A stretch of 64,000 bases of DNA from Streptomyces sp. ISL-12 (GCF_018614415.1 NZ_JAGGOO010000069.1:1-64000), one strand, 5' to 3'; numbered from the stretch's first letter, positions 17,101 through 25,644 are shown. The notes: generated from the letters alone by a model not told the origin. Numbers and translations are program-made.

Positions 17101-18767
17101 AGAACATATCCGACATCGCGACGTGGCTATGGCGGAAGGGCCTCAAGCCGGTATTCGATAAGATCATGGAAGGCGTCGACTTCGTAGCGGATGCCTTCAG
17201 ATCTGGCAAGGACGCGATCGGGAAGCACTGGCAGAAGGTCGCGGATATCGCGAAGAAGCCGGTGAACTTCATCATCGAGTGGGTCTACACGAAGGGCATT
17301 AAGAAGCTCTTCGATGGCGTATCCAAGTACGTGGGAATGGACCCGCTCCCGAAGGCTCCTAGGCTCCTTGCCGAGGGCGGGAGGACGAGCGGCGGAATTC
17401 CCGGCAAGGACTCTATTCCCGCTCTTCTCATGGCCGACGAATTCGTCATCAAGCGTGATTCCGCGCGGAAGATTGGATTCGACAACCTTGCTCGGATGAA
17501 CGAAACGGGCGAAATCCCGCGGTTTAAGGACGGCGGGCTTGTCGGCGGCGCGTGGGACTGGACGAAGGACACGTTCTCCGACGTCATCGGCGGTGCGATC
17601 GACTGGGGCAAGACGGCTGCGGACCTCATGGTTCACCCGTCGAAGATCTGGAACACCCTGACGAAGCCGATCCTCTCCAAGGTCGCTGACGGTGTCGGTG
17701 ACTCGAAGATGGGTAAGGTCATCGGCCGGATTCCCGGCAAGATGGTGGGCGGTCTGAAGGACAAGCTAGTCGAAGCCGTGGCGTCCCTGACCTCCGAAAC
17801 CGGGGGATGGGGAGGCGTCTGGCAGAAGCCCGTGAACGCCAACATCGGCACCAAGTTCGGCGTCCCCGGTTCGATGTGGTCCAGCGGCTATCACACTGGC
17901 CTCGACTTCCCCGCAGCGACCGGGACACCGATCAAGGCCGTTGCCAACGGGCGCGTGAGTCTGGCGACGTCGGGCGGTCCCTACGGCAAGCACGTGATCA
18001 TTGATCACGGCGGGGGCCTCCAGTCTCTCTACGCGCACATGTCCAAGCTGCGCACGACGGTCCCGAAGAGCGTCAACGGCGGCAGCCGTATCGGCGACGT
18101 CGGCGCGACGGGCAACGTCACCGGCCCTCACCTCCACCTGGAGGCGCGGCTGAACGGCAAGGCCGTCGACCCGATGAAGTACCTGTCGGGTGGCAACAGC
18201 GCTCAGGCTGTCGGCGCAGCGCAGCAGTACGCGAAGTCGATCCTGGGCAACTACGGCTGGGGTGCCTCGCAATTCGCTCCACTGAAGTCCCTGTGGCAGG
18301 GCGAGAGCGGGTGGCGCTGGAACGCCGAAAACCCCTCCTCTGGCGCCTACGGCATCCCGCAGGCTCTCCCGGCGTCGAAGATGGCGTCGGCCGGCGCAGA
18401 CTGGCGGACGAATTACAAGACGCAGATCCGCTGGGGCCTCGGCTACATCAAGGGCAGACCGGACTACGGCTCTCCGTCGGCCGCCTACTCAAAGTGGCTC
18501 AGCCGCAGCCCTCATTGGTACGACGACGGCGGTTACCTCCCGCCTGGCCTCTCCCTCGTCGCCAACGGCACGGGGCGCCCGGAGCCCGTCTTCACCGACA
18601 GCCAGTGGTCGACGCTCGCCTCCGCCAAGGGTGGGGGGACGACGGAGGTCCACGCCGATGTGCGGGTCTTCGTCGGTGACCGCGAAATCACGGACATCGT
18701 CCGCACGGAGATCAACACGTATGACGCCGAAGTGGCGACCGACATCACCAACGGAAGGTGGTCCTGA
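14118..18767 (+). CDS. Tape measure protein with M23 and transglycosylase domains
   Basis: A 1,549-residue protein from GTG 14118. Order: N-terminal region, hydrophobic Ala/Gly helices (about 195-255), a long Ala/Gln coiled coil (275-560), helical middle, Trp-rich repeats containing IGFMIAYWTQVGEV and LIVWWWENIV (about 755-985), an M23 peptidase (HTGLDF near 1257, HLHLE near 1338) and a lytic transglycosylase-like domain (WQGESGWRWN with Glu near 1396, GAYGIPQAL). It sets tail length; the two enzymes should cut crosslinks and glycan strands during DNA entry. Both Zn-binding His sites and the catalytic Glu are present. Confidence 0.93.
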   Translation: MPNLDIVGTAAVDVVPIAPRFHEKLRQMALPAADRVGEEAGRIFGDALSDNIQIAIPTAITRGGRTARPAATRAGDDNAGAFGRAFRNRLEVAFRSLPRPDVRLSTTGFDADLARVRARMESLSGKRIGVDVDVARAAAEIQSIDAQLAALGSRSPNVQVRADIATARAELALIQRQINDVDRDDVNVQVRANTAPAMASLLALSVAIGGVMALPVIPIAAAGIGAIASAATVAAAGVGSLALVAIPAIKGVTEAIQAKSAAEDEAARATDNSAAASKRAAQQALQMESAQQSLAAAHRSASRSIAQANRQIEDAERALGQAAARAMEQRRQAAEAVERAERSLSDAKRQAQRAEEELTKARRDAAQELADLNDELERGKLDEREAALRLKEAEQELAEVRASYDAGGATELEMERAQLAYDQAAQSAKDQRKDYAQLQKDAAAAKAAGVDGDEAVTDAARQLADAQQNVVDQTQAVADAQRGAAQAQVDAAQSVADAQRALADAVDGAAQTQTQAAESIETAERGVESARLSAVDATAQAVTKADEYREALAGMTPAQRELYDSLAGPQGLIGAFKAWSTSLQPDVLPLFTQMVDGATNSLPGLTPLVQNSADAVQSLMDRASADLKRPFWQRFKQGVTDSAEPAIEGLGVSFGNVFKGMAGVVDAFLPHMDGISRRMQSITGSFADWGTGLRGSPEFEGFLDYVRRTGPMVSETLGNIFRSVFDVAKALEPASRFLLEIFGYLAEGVSWIAKNAPEAVIAIYGLYVATKLWSLAMSMNPIGAVIMGLVALALAVKYAWDHWDWFREAVITAWTWIKNTSVDVWKNYLQPFFVWFGGIVVWLWDTILKPYIGFMIAYWTQVGEVFAWVWDYILAPYIGFMIAYWTQVGEVIWWLWEKVFSPVYGFIGELIVWWWENIVLRYIGYVIDIFTTVGDVLTWLWEKVWSPIFGFIGDLIVWWWENIVATYFGYVMDILGAVGDVFKWLYEKGVKPPLENISDIATWLWRKGLKPVFDKIMEGVDFVADAFRSGKDAIGKHWQKVADIAKKPVNFIIEWVYTKGIKKLFDGVSKYVGMDPLPKAPRLLAEGGRTSGGIPGKDSIPALLMADEFVIKRDSARKIGFDNLARMNETGEIPRFKDGGLVGGAWDWTKDTFSDVIGGAIDWGKTAADLMVHPSKIWNTLTKPILSKVADGVGDSKMGKVIGRIPGKMVGGLKDKLVEAVASLTSETGGWGGVWQKPVNANIGTKFGVPGSMWSSGYHTGLDFPAATGTPIKAVANGRVSLATSGGPYGKHVIIDHGGGLQSLYAHMSKLRTTVPKSVNGGSRIGDVGATGNVTGPHLHLEARLNGKAVDPMKYLSGGNSAQAVGAAQQYAKSILGNYGWGASQFAPLKSLWQGESGWRWNAENPSSGAYGIPQALPASKMASAGADWRTNYKTQIRWGLGYIKGRPDYGSPSAAYSKWLSRSPHWYDDGGYLPPGLSLVANGTGRPEPVFTDSQWSTLASAKGGGTTEVHADVRVFVGDREITDIVRTEINTYDAEVATDITNGRWS

Positions 18768-18961
18768 TGACCAGTGCCCCTGAGCCTGTCGTAGTGCCCC
18801 CGATTATGGACTACACGCCTGAGCCAACAGAGCCGCTGGAGCCACCCTTCATCCCCACGTCGCCGACCGGCGAGGAGCCTGTGTACCCGGATCCGGTGGA
18901 GATCGAGCCAGCCCCTGACCCTGTCCCGATCGACACACCGCAGGAGGAGGACGCCACCTAA
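18767..18961 (+). CDS. Proline/glutamate-rich small protein
   Basis: A 64-residue protein from ATG 18767, overlapping the tape measure stop. About half of it is Pro, Glu or Asp, so it is likely unfolded and acidic. It is embedded in the tail operon (its TAA overlaps the next ATG). Perhaps a linker or chaperone in tail-tip assembly; no family recognised. Confidence 0.65.
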   Translation: MTSAPEPVVVPPIMDYTPEPTEPLEPPFIPTSPTGEEPVYPDPVEIEPAPDPVPIDTPQEEDAT

Positions 18962-21159
18962 TGGCCATCACCGGCAACCTCCTGCCGGCCAACGCGGAGT
19001 CGATCGAGACTGACGCCTCTGCGTGGTCGGCTCTGGTGAACGCCTCCTCGCTGGCTCGTACCACGGGCGGTACCCTCGGGACATACTCACTCCTGTGGCG
19101 CGCAACAGCCGTGGGCGACAGTCAAATCGGCCTGGCGACCCGGGTTGCCGTGACGGCTGGTGGGGAGTTCTGGGCGTGCGCGAGCATCTTCCCGCCTGCC
19201 GTCGGCGCACAGTCTCGGATCGAGGTCCGCTGGTACAACTCTGGCGGGACTCTCATCAGCACGAGCCAGGGCCCGGTCATTTCGGCCCCGGCAGCAACCT
19301 GGCACCAGGTGGCCGTCGTCGGGACGGCCCCCGCGACGGCCGCGACAGCGAATGTCGTGATCCGGGTGACGGGTACGGCTGCCAGCCAGGCATGGTTCAC
19401 CGACCGCGTCTTCCTCGGACTGGTCGCCAAGTCCACCGGCAACCTGCTGTCATGGAACGCGGAGTCGATCGAGGTCGACACCACGGGGTGGGCCATCGAG
19501 GGCGCGGGCGCCGCTAGCGTGTCGCGGACCGCCGCATGGTGGTACCAGTCGCTCCTAGTGACCTCGACGTCAACAGGCGCTGTCACAGCCCAGACGGCAG
19601 AGACGCCTGCGGTCACTCCTGGGGTGGAGTACGCCGGGTACGCATACGTCGTGCCGGACACGACTGCCAACGGCCTGCCGCTGACGATCACTATCCAGTG
19701 GCTCGACGGAAGCGGCACGGTAGTCGGCACATCGTCGTCGTCGTGGACACCGACAATGAGTGCCTGGACGCGAGTCACCATCATCGGAACGGCCCCGGCG
19801 GAGGCCGTGTCCGCACGACTCGCCCTGTCCACGACTGCGACAGCCACGAGCCAGCAATGGGCCATCGACCGGGTGGTCTTGGCTCCGACGAGCGCCCTCA
19901 GCCTCCCCGGCAACCTGCTGCCGTACGGCACGGCCGACATGGAGCAGGACGTTTCCGCCTGGACGGTGACGGGTGGGACGGGGACGCAATCGTCGGAATC
20001 CTGGGCTACTGGCGCTCACTCCCTGAAGCTCGTCGCAGACGGGTCGGGTGACCTCGTGGCCTCCACCACACAGCCGGTTCCTGCGGGGCAAGAGGGCGTC
20101 GGCTACATGTTCGCACCGCGCACACGCCAGCTTGCTGACCGTCGGTACCGGACGCGCATCGAGTGGCTGGACTCTACCGGCGAGGCTGTCCGCACGCGTT
20201 GGCAATCGTGGGCCGGCGTCGCGACGGGGTGGCTGACCAGCTCCATCGGCGACCTGGCCGTCACTGGTGCCGTGGCTGTCCGTCTCAGCATCATCGTCCC
20301 TGGCGCTCCTGCTGGTGATACCTGGTACGTGGACGCCGTCGAGTGGAAGGTGGGCGGCCTCACTGCGTATGCGGAGCCCGCAGCCGGGGGTGGTGCTCGC
20401 ATCACTCTGCGCGGTCTGACAGGCCGTGGCCCCACATGGCTATGGTCGCTCACCCGACTGGTGGCAGGGGAAGCGCCGGCACCGGTCCGGGGATACAGCG
20501 GAGACCTGACAGCCCAGTCCGTCGTCGGTGACGTAGCGGTGGTCACCGACTACGAGGCACCGCTAGGTGTCCCCGTGTACTGGCGGGTGGCGATGTGGGA
20601 CCCCAACGGGGTCGGCACACTCAGCTACACCTCCGACCCGGTCACCCTGACTGCCGAGACGACGGACGTATGGCTGAAGGACCCAGGCCTCCCGCAGCGC
20701 TCCGTCAAGCTCACCGTTGCCACCCCCATGCCGACCTGGCAGCGCCAGGCACGACAGAACGTGAGCCAGGTCCGTGGCCGCCGACTGCCGGTCGTCATCT
20801 CCGACGTCCGGGGCGGGAAAACAGGAACGCTCACGGTTGTCACGGAGACGGCCGACGATCGTGACGCCCTCTGGTGGGTCCTCGACGCCGGCGGACCCCT
20901 CCTCCTCCAGTGGCCCCCGCACTGGGACGAGGACGACATATACGTGACCGTGGGTGACGTCTCCGCGGCTCCCGTCGTCGACTACGCGGAGTTCTCCGAC
21001 CGCACATGGTCGCTACCCCTGACGGAGGTGGATCGCCCGACAGGCGGCATCACTGGCAGCGCTGACCGCACATGGGAAACGGTGGCGACCGAAAACGCCA
21101 CCTGGGCCGATGTCCTTGCTGGGACGCCTACATGGCTCGACGTCTACACGGGAGCGTGA
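18961..21159 (+). CDS. Minor tail protein with three carbohydrate-binding-like repeats
   Basis: A 732-residue protein from ATG 18961. Three repeats of about 155 residues start NLLPANAESIETD, NLLSWNAESIEVD and NLLPYGTADMEQD, each with internal W-x-V and DRV motifs, resembling CBM4/9-type beta-sandwiches. A fibronectin-like stretch (about 490-560) and a C-terminal tail domain with VRGRRLPVVISD follow. Probably the tail-tip protein that meets cell-wall glycans; the binding target is unknown. Confidence 0.82.
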   Translation: MAITGNLLPANAESIETDASAWSALVNASSLARTTGGTLGTYSLLWRATAVGDSQIGLATRVAVTAGGEFWACASIFPPAVGAQSRIEVRWYNSGGTLISTSQGPVISAPAATWHQVAVVGTAPATAATANVVIRVTGTAASQAWFTDRVFLGLVAKSTGNLLSWNAESIEVDTTGWAIEGAGAASVSRTAAWWYQSLLVTSTSTGAVTAQTAETPAVTPGVEYAGYAYVVPDTTANGLPLTITIQWLDGSGTVVGTSSSSWTPTMSAWTRVTIIGTAPAEAVSARLALSTTATATSQQWAIDRVVLAPTSALSLPGNLLPYGTADMEQDVSAWTVTGGTGTQSSESWATGAHSLKLVADGSGDLVASTTQPVPAGQEGVGYMFAPRTRQLADRRYRTRIEWLDSTGEAVRTRWQSWAGVATGWLTSSIGDLAVTGAVAVRLSIIVPGAPAGDTWYVDAVEWKVGGLTAYAEPAAGGGARITLRGLTGRGPTWLWSLTRLVAGEAPAPVRGYSGDLTAQSVVGDVAVVTDYEAPLGVPVYWRVAMWDPNGVGTLSYTSDPVTLTAETTDVWLKDPGLPQRSVKLTVATPMPTWQRQARQNVSQVRGRRLPVVISDVRGGKTGTLTVVTETADDRDALWWVLDAGGPLLLQWPPHWDEDDIYVTVGDVSAAPVVDYAEFSDRTWSLPLTEVDRPTGGITGSADRTWETVATENATWADVLAGTPTWLDVYTGA

Positions 21160-21166
21160 AGGACTG

Positions 21167-22276
21167 ATGTACCCGGTCAGCGCACGGTTCCTACAGACCT
21201 TGGCGACGTCGCACACGATGCTCGCCAAGGTCGACGCCTATTACAACGGCGCTTTGGCGGCGTCGAACATCCCCTTCTCCGCCGGCACGGTCACTGTCGA
21301 CCGTGGGAGCAAAACGCGGCGGTCACTGAGCATCACCATCCCCGACCCGAGATACCTGCCATGGGAAGAGACGGATCTCCTCGCCCCCTACGGCCAGCAA
21401 CTCGTAGTGTCCCGAGGAATCCGCTACGCGAACGGCGACGAGGAATGGGTGCCACTCGGCACGTTCCGTATTAACGAGCCGTCGGGTGACGTCCACACTG
21501 GCCCCATCACGGTCACCGGGACGACGATGGAGTCCGCAATAATCGACGACGTGTTCCGCGCGCCGGCCACAACTCGTGGATACGGGCTTTGTGTTGATGC
21601 AATCGAAATGCTGATCCGCCAGACACTCCCCAACGCAGTGATCACCAACTTGACTGCGGGTGCACGCAATCCGTCCTGTGCCATCGCAACGTGGGACGCG
21701 GGAGGAAACCGATGGGACGCCGTTGCTCAGATCGCAACGGCCATGCAAGCGGAAATCTATGTCGACGCTCAAAACCGCTTTGTCATTACCGATCTCCCCG
21801 ACCTCCTAAACGGCACCGTTTCCTGGGAGATCGGGGAAGGCGAGGGCGGAACGCTCATCACCTCAACCCGTTCAATGTCGAGAACGGCCGTTTACAACGG
21901 CGTTTTGGCGTCAGGTGAGAATACGGCGTCAGGTGTTGCGCCCGTGAGCGCCCTAGTCGTGGACGACGAGCCGACCAGCCCGACAAGATGGGGCGGCCCA
22001 TTCGGGCGGGTGACGAAGTCGATATCGTCCGCCCTGTGGGTCACGACGGGCGCGTGCCAAGCCGCAGCGGAGTACGCACTATTCGACGCCATAGCGCCGA
22101 ACATTCAGCCCGCCGTCGACTCTCTTCCGAACCCGGCGCTAGAGGGGAATGACATTGTCCGCCTCGTCATCGCAGGACGAAAAGAGCTGTGCCTCGTGCA
22201 GTCGCTCTCCATCCCCCTGACGTCAGACGGTGACTTCTCCCTGACCCTGCGGGGCGGTAAGGAGGACACGGCATGA
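21167..22276 (+). CDS. DUF5047-like minor tail protein
   Basis: A 369-residue protein. ATG 21167 is preceded by GAAGGA and sits seven bases after the previous stop. It opens MYPVSARFLQTLATSHTM and contains VDRGSKTRRSLSITIPDPRY and WVPLGTFRINEPSGDV, characteristic of the DUF5047 tail family, related in layout to baseplate hub proteins. Forms part of the tail tip. Confidence 0.85.
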   Translation: MYPVSARFLQTLATSHTMLAKVDAYYNGALAASNIPFSAGTVTVDRGSKTRRSLSITIPDPRYLPWEETDLLAPYGQQLVVSRGIRYANGDEEWVPLGTFRINEPSGDVHTGPITVTGTTMESAIIDDVFRAPATTRGYGLCVDAIEMLIRQTLPNAVITNLTAGARNPSCAIATWDAGGNRWDAVAQIATAMQAEIYVDAQNRFVITDLPDLLNGTVSWEIGEGEGGTLITSTRSMSRTAVYNGVLASGENTASGVAPVSALVVDDEPTSPTRWGGPFGRVTKSISSALWVTTGACQAAAEYALFDAIAPNIQPAVDSLPNPALEGNDIVRLVIAGRKELCLVQSLSIPLTSDGDFSLTLRGGKEDTA

Positions 22277-22527
22277 GGCTCTCCAAGAGGGTCATTGACG
22301 CAGTTCAGAGGCTTGTGACGGACACCGTCGCGCAGCGCACCGCTACATGGGGCCTGGCCAGGGTGACGGCCGTCAACACTGACGGCACCGTCAACATCAC
22401 CACCGCCTCCGGCCCCGTGGCGAGTGTCCGCCGGCTGAAGTCTTATTCGGCACCGGCAGTGAACGACGTCGTCAAGGTATCGAAGAACCCTGACGGTAAC
22501 TGGCTCGTCGACGGCGCGCTCGCGTGA
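22273..22527 (+). CDS. Small OB-fold-like tail-tip protein
   Basis: An 84-residue protein from ATG 22273 (ATGA overlap). The strand pattern TWGLARVTAVNTDGTVNITT...APAVNDVVKVSKNPDGNWLVDG is that of small OB-fold spike or hub partners. It follows the DUF5047 gene as in many actinophages. Confidence 0.75.
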   Translation: MRLSKRVIDAVQRLVTDTVAQRTATWGLARVTAVNTDGTVNITTASGPVASVRRLKSYSAPAVNDVVKVSKNPDGNWLVDGALA

Positions 22528-22561
22528 CTGTTGAATTCGACGCTGAGGAGGCGTCAAGGAT

Positions 22562-23194
22562 ATGCCTCGAAACGATTCGTACAACCAGGGAATTCCGTAT
22601 CCAGTGCTCGGCGACGCCGCCGACATCGAGACGGCCACGCAAACGCTTGTCAACGGCATAGTGCCGAAGTTGGTGATGCGTTTCTCCAGTGCTGCCGCCC
22701 GCGCTGCCGCGTTGTCTGGTGACTACGCCCCCGTTCCCGGGATGATTACCTATCTCGTCGCAGAGGACAGGTGGGAGGGGCGCACGGGAGAGGGTAAGTG
22801 GCTCCTGCTGTCCGACGGACCGTGGCGTGCGTTGACGTTCCCGTCGGGCTACACCGCGTTTGGTGGTTCCCCCGGATGGCGTTACAAGGCGGGTGGGGGA
22901 ATTGAGTTGCGCGGGCGAATCCAGCGCATCAATGGCGGCAACCTCGTCGACGACGGCAGCGAGACGCATTGCGCTTCCGTCCCGTCCTCCATCGCCCCCT
23001 CCGCGAACAGGATCTTCATCGGCGCAAGTAACCGCGTGACCGTCAGCGGCGTTTCCCGCTACACCGCCCGTATAGCCGTCCAGCCGTCCGGCCAGATCAC
23101 ATACAACCTGGAGAACGGGGGAGGCACGGGCACGGCGTCCGATCCCGCGTGGATCTGCCTCGACGGCATCTTTTTCAGCCCCGACGGCGACTGA
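22562..23194 (+). CDS. Minor tail / receptor-binding protein
   Basis: A 210-residue protein from ATG 22562 with AAGGA upstream. N-terminus (DAADIETATQTLVNGIVPKL) is helical as in short tail-fibre stems; the middle has a YLVAEDRWEGRTGEGKW motif and the C-terminus a beta-rich receptor-binding-like domain ending FFSPDGD. Last gene of the tail operon before a terminator, the usual place for a receptor-binding protein. Confidence 0.78.
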   Translation: MPRNDSYNQGIPYPVLGDAADIETATQTLVNGIVPKLVMRFSSAAARAAALSGDYAPVPGMITYLVAEDRWEGRTGEGKWLLLSDGPWRALTFPSGYTAFGGSPGWRYKAGGGIELRGRIQRINGGNLVDDGSETHCASVPSSIAPSANRIFIGASNRVTVSGVSRYTARIAVQPSGQITYNLENGGGTGTASDPAWICLDGIFFSPDGD

Positions 23195-23219
23195 CGCACC
23201 GCATCACCACAGACTTCAC

Positions 23220-23243
23220 GCCCCGCAGTGCCGGGGCCTTTCT
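23220..23243 (+). terminator. Terminator of the tail operon
   Basis: GCCCCG...CGGGGC stem with a CTTTCTC tail, just after the receptor-binding protein gene and before the lysin. Confidence 0.7.
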
Positions 23244-23263
23244 CATGCCCTGGAGGGGATCAC

Positions 23264-24214
23264 ATGGCAACGCCACTGTCCGCGGACGCGTTCGTCAAAG
23301 CGCTGCGCGCGGAGGGCCTGACAGTCACCGGCATCGCCGGATGGCGCACGCACAACCGCAACCACAAGGGCGCGTGGGGAGGAATGAACGGGGTCGTCAT
23401 CCACCACACTGCCGGACGCAACTCCCTGGCCCTGTGCCGCTCAGGGACGAGCGCGCTCCCCGGCCCGCTCTGCCACACGCACCTGTCGAAGACCGGCCTG
23501 GCGACGATGGTCGGCTACGGTCGCGCAAACCACGCCGGATCGTTCGCGCAGAACGCCCACAACGCCGTGGTGAACGAGTCGAGCACCCACCCACGCCCCA
23601 GTTCCTCGGAGCCCGTCGACGGGAATGCGCACTACTACGGCATCGAGATCGAGAACCTCGGCAACGGCACCGACTTCTACCCGGCAAAGCAGTACGACGC
23701 TGCCGTCCGTTGGGCTGCCGCCATCTGCCGGGCCCATGGCTGGAGCGCTCAGTCCGTCATCGGGCACAAGGAGGGGACGACGAGGAAGATCGACCCCAAG
23801 GGCCCGATCGGCTCGAAGACCGGCTCGGCGTGGGACATGGACGACTTCCGTGCGGACGTTCAGGCCCGCCTCGACGCGGGCAAGCCGTCGACGTCCGAGC
23901 CGTCCACTTCGAAGCCGGCGACGAAGCCCGTCGTCTCTGTCGCACACCTGAACGCCGCGCGGAAGAAGGACATCCCCGCAGCCACCGGGCACACCACCTA
24001 CCCCACTGAGGTCAAGGTGGTGGAGGCGGCCCTGAAGGCTGAGGGACTCCTGACATCGAAGTACGTCGACGGGTCGTGGGGGACGTTGACGCAGGACGCG
24101 TACAACGCCTTTCGCCGCAAGGTCGGGTACAAGGGGTCGGCCGCTACCGGCTCCGTCGGCCTGGAGTCGCTGAAGAAGCTCGCCGCGCGCCACGGCTTCA
24201 CGGCAAAGGCGTGA
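23264..24214 (+). CDS. Endolysin: amidase_2 plus cell-wall-binding domain
   Basis: A 316-residue protein; ATG 23264 has GGAGGGG upstream. Residues 20-195 are an N-acetylmuramoyl-L-alanine amidase with Zn-ligand His in VVIHHTAG (~45) and VIGHKEG (~165). A Ser/Thr/Pro linker follows, then a C-terminal peptidoglycan-binding-like domain (~235-310; VVEAALKAEGLL, DGSWGTLTQDAYNAFRRK). No signal peptide, so it depends on a holin. Confidence 0.93.
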   Translation: MATPLSADAFVKALRAEGLTVTGIAGWRTHNRNHKGAWGGMNGVVIHHTAGRNSLALCRSGTSALPGPLCHTHLSKTGLATMVGYGRANHAGSFAQNAHNAVVNESSTHPRPSSSEPVDGNAHYYGIEIENLGNGTDFYPAKQYDAAVRWAAAICRAHGWSAQSVIGHKEGTTRKIDPKGPIGSKTGSAWDMDDFRADVQARLDAGKPSTSEPSTSKPATKPVVSVAHLNAARKKDIPAATGHTTYPTEVKVVEAALKAEGLLTSKYVDGSWGTLTQDAYNAFRRKVGYKGSAATGSVGLESLKKLAARHGFTAKA

Positions 24215-24221
24215 GGCACTT

Positions 24222-24518
24222 ATGGAAGTGCTGATAGCCGTTATCACTGCTGCGGGCGTCGTGCTCGCGGCAGTGATCCCCGCCCTCCTCACCATGCGTC
24301 GTACCCGCGGCGCTGTGGTGACGGAGGGGGAGACCACCCGCGACGCCATGACGGGCGCCGTCGAGGCTCTGGGCTCACGCCTGGACGCACGCATCGAAGA
24401 CGTCCGGGACGACTTGGACGATGTCCGCGAGCGCCTGGCCCGTGTCCGAGAGTGGCAGGCCGGCCACGACGCGGAGCACCTACTCATCGGCCGCCCGCAG
24501 CCGGGCAACGACAGCTGA
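24222..24518 (+). CDS. Single-pass membrane coiled-coil protein (holin or spanin-like candidate)
   Basis: A 98-residue protein from ATG 24222. Residues 1-24 are a transmembrane helix; residues 40-85 are a charged coiled coil (DVRDDLDDVRERLARVRE). Proteins of this plan (DUF2746 type) follow the lysin in many actinophages and are often proposed as holin partners. Seven bases after the endolysin stop. Confidence 0.7.
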   Translation: MEVLIAVITAAGVVLAAVIPALLTMRRTRGAVVTEGETTRDAMTGAVEALGSRLDARIEDVRDDLDDVRERLARVREWQAGHDAEHLLIGRPQPGNDS

Positions 24519-24541
24519 CTCAAAGATCTTGGCCCCTACGC

Positions 24542-24570
24542 GTCACATCCTCCCCGGATTACGACACAAC
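24542..24570 (+). promoter_or_regulatory. Phage promoter block GTCACA-N17-CACAAC
   Basis: GTCACA (24542-24547), exactly 17 bases, CACAAC (24565-24570), within CGGATTACGACACAACC. Closest to the copy ahead of the sigma factor gene (47932). Should start transcription of the dNMP kinase gene. Confidence 0.65.
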
Positions 24571-24600
24571 CCCTGTGTCACAAGACCAGGGGAGATAAAC

Positions 24601-25236
24601 ATGGGGAACATCGGCATCATCGGCCGTGCGAGGGTCGGCAAGGACACCGTCGGCAAGTGGCTCGTCGACAACCGGGGCTACCGACGGGTGGCCTTCGCGG
24701 ACGCGCTGAAAAGCGCGGCGCTGAAGGTGGACCCGATCGTCGGTCACAGGGAAGACGAGGTCTGGGACCTCGTCTACGGCGAGTGGGAGCTGATACAGAC
24801 GGACGCCGACTTGGTACACCTGTCCACTGTTGTCGCCGACCACGGCTGGGAGGCGGCGAAGGACGAGTTCCCCGAGGTCCGCCGCTTCCTCCAGGAACTC
24901 GGCGCAGCCGTCCGCGACATCGACGAGGACTTCTGGCTCCGCGCCGCGATGAAGAAGGTCCAGGAGGCGAACGAGGCCGGGGTGCCCGTCGTCATCACCG
25001 ACGTCCGGTACCGCAACGAGGCGGACAGTCTCCGCCGCGCCGGGTTCCACCTGGTCTACATCGAGCGGCCCGGCGTCCCGCAGATGGACCATGCGTCGGA
25101 GAACTCCCTGACGGCCGACGACGCCGACTACACGATCTGCAACGACTCCGACGTCCCGTATCTGCTCTGGGCTCTGGAGAACGTAGTCGACCGAATCTAC
25201 GCCATCGAGTCCGCCCGCCACGCCAACCGCCTCTGA
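24601..25236 (+). CDS. Deoxynucleoside monophosphate kinase
   Basis: A 211-residue protein from ATG 24601 with GGGGAGA upstream. Has a P-loop GRARVGKDT (residues 7-15), FADALKS, DVRYRNEADSLRRAGFHLVYIERPG and a C-terminal DDADYTICND motif, matching phage dNMP kinases (phiC31 gp52 family). Raises dNTP supply for phage replication. It lies between lysis genes but has its own promoter. Confidence 0.88.
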   Translation: MGNIGIIGRARVGKDTVGKWLVDNRGYRRVAFADALKSAALKVDPIVGHREDEVWDLVYGEWELIQTDADLVHLSTVVADHGWEAAKDEFPEVRRFLQELGAAVRDIDEDFWLRAAMKKVQEANEAGVPVVITDVRYRNEADSLRRAGFHLVYIERPGVPQMDHASENSLTADDADYTICNDSDVPYLLWALENVVDRIYAIESARHANRL

Positions 25237-25259
25237 CTACTACCGAAAGGCACACACGC

Positions 25260-25502
25260 ATGGCACTTACCGTATACCTCTCCATCCTCCGCATCCGCCT
25301 CCGCGAGAAGCTCCGCGCCTTCGCCGCGCAGGAACCCGTACGACTCCGTGCGGCCCTGACGTCGCTCGTCATGCTGGGCGCTGTCTTCGCCCCGGACCTG
25401 GCGCAGGAGAACATCGCTGCGACCATCGGCGGGGTGGCGGCCGTCGTGCTGCCGATCCTCGTCGGCGAGAGCGCGCGGCGGAAGGTGTCGCCGGCGGAGT
25501 AG
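25260..25502 (+). CDS. Holin candidate (two membrane helices)
   Basis: An 80-residue protein from ATG 25260. After a basic amphipathic start (RIRLREKLRAF), residues 30-46 and 53-68 are hydrophobic helices separated by APDLAQEN, ending with a basic tail. Size and topology suit a class II holin. Closely followed by a strong terminator. Confidence 0.75.
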   Translation: MALTVYLSILRIRLREKLRAFAAQEPVRLRAALTSLVMLGAVFAPDLAQENIAATIGGVAAVVLPILVGESARRKVSPAE

Positions 25503-25508
25503 AACCCT

Positions 25509-25549
25509 AAAGCCCCCGTCTTCCCCATCTGGGGAGGGCGGGGGCTTTT
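25509..25549 (+). terminator. Terminator of the lysis segment
   Basis: AAAGCCCCCG...GGGCGGGGGCTTTT hairpin with an inner TCCCC...GGGGA stem and a T-run. A classic intrinsic terminator directly after the holin gene. Confidence 0.88.
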
Positions 25550-25558
25550 CTGCGTTCC

Positions 25559-25584
25559 GGGTCCGTGAGTCGGTTTACGGACCC
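25559..25584 (-). repeat. Intercistronic hairpin, family member 2 (inverted)
   Basis: Same family as 48953 but in the opposite orientation: read on the minus strand it is GTCCGT, loop AAACCGACTC, ACGGAC. The only inverted copy. Confidence 0.7.
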
Positions 25585-25613
25585 AAGATGGCTTGACAAA
25601 GGTTTGGGAGGTA

Positions 25614-25638
25614 TGTCGAGCGCCACACCTCCTATACT
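25614..25638 (+). promoter_or_regulatory. Operator-like palindrome and -10 box of a leaderless gene
   Basis: TGTCG-AG-CGCCA (25614-25625) is a one-mismatch copy of the TGTCG-NN-CGACA palindrome found at 47095, 50329 and 53211. TATACT (25633-25638) ends six bases before ATG 25645, so the message would start at the ATG. A bound repressor at the palindrome would cover the -35 region. Confidence 0.55.
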
Positions 25639-25644
25639 CCGCGC

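Noticed and set aside
25593..25638. TTGACA at 25593 as the -35 of the metallopeptidase-like gene
   Set aside because: It is 34 bases from TATACT, far too long a spacer; the -35 of that gene is probably weak and inside the operator.
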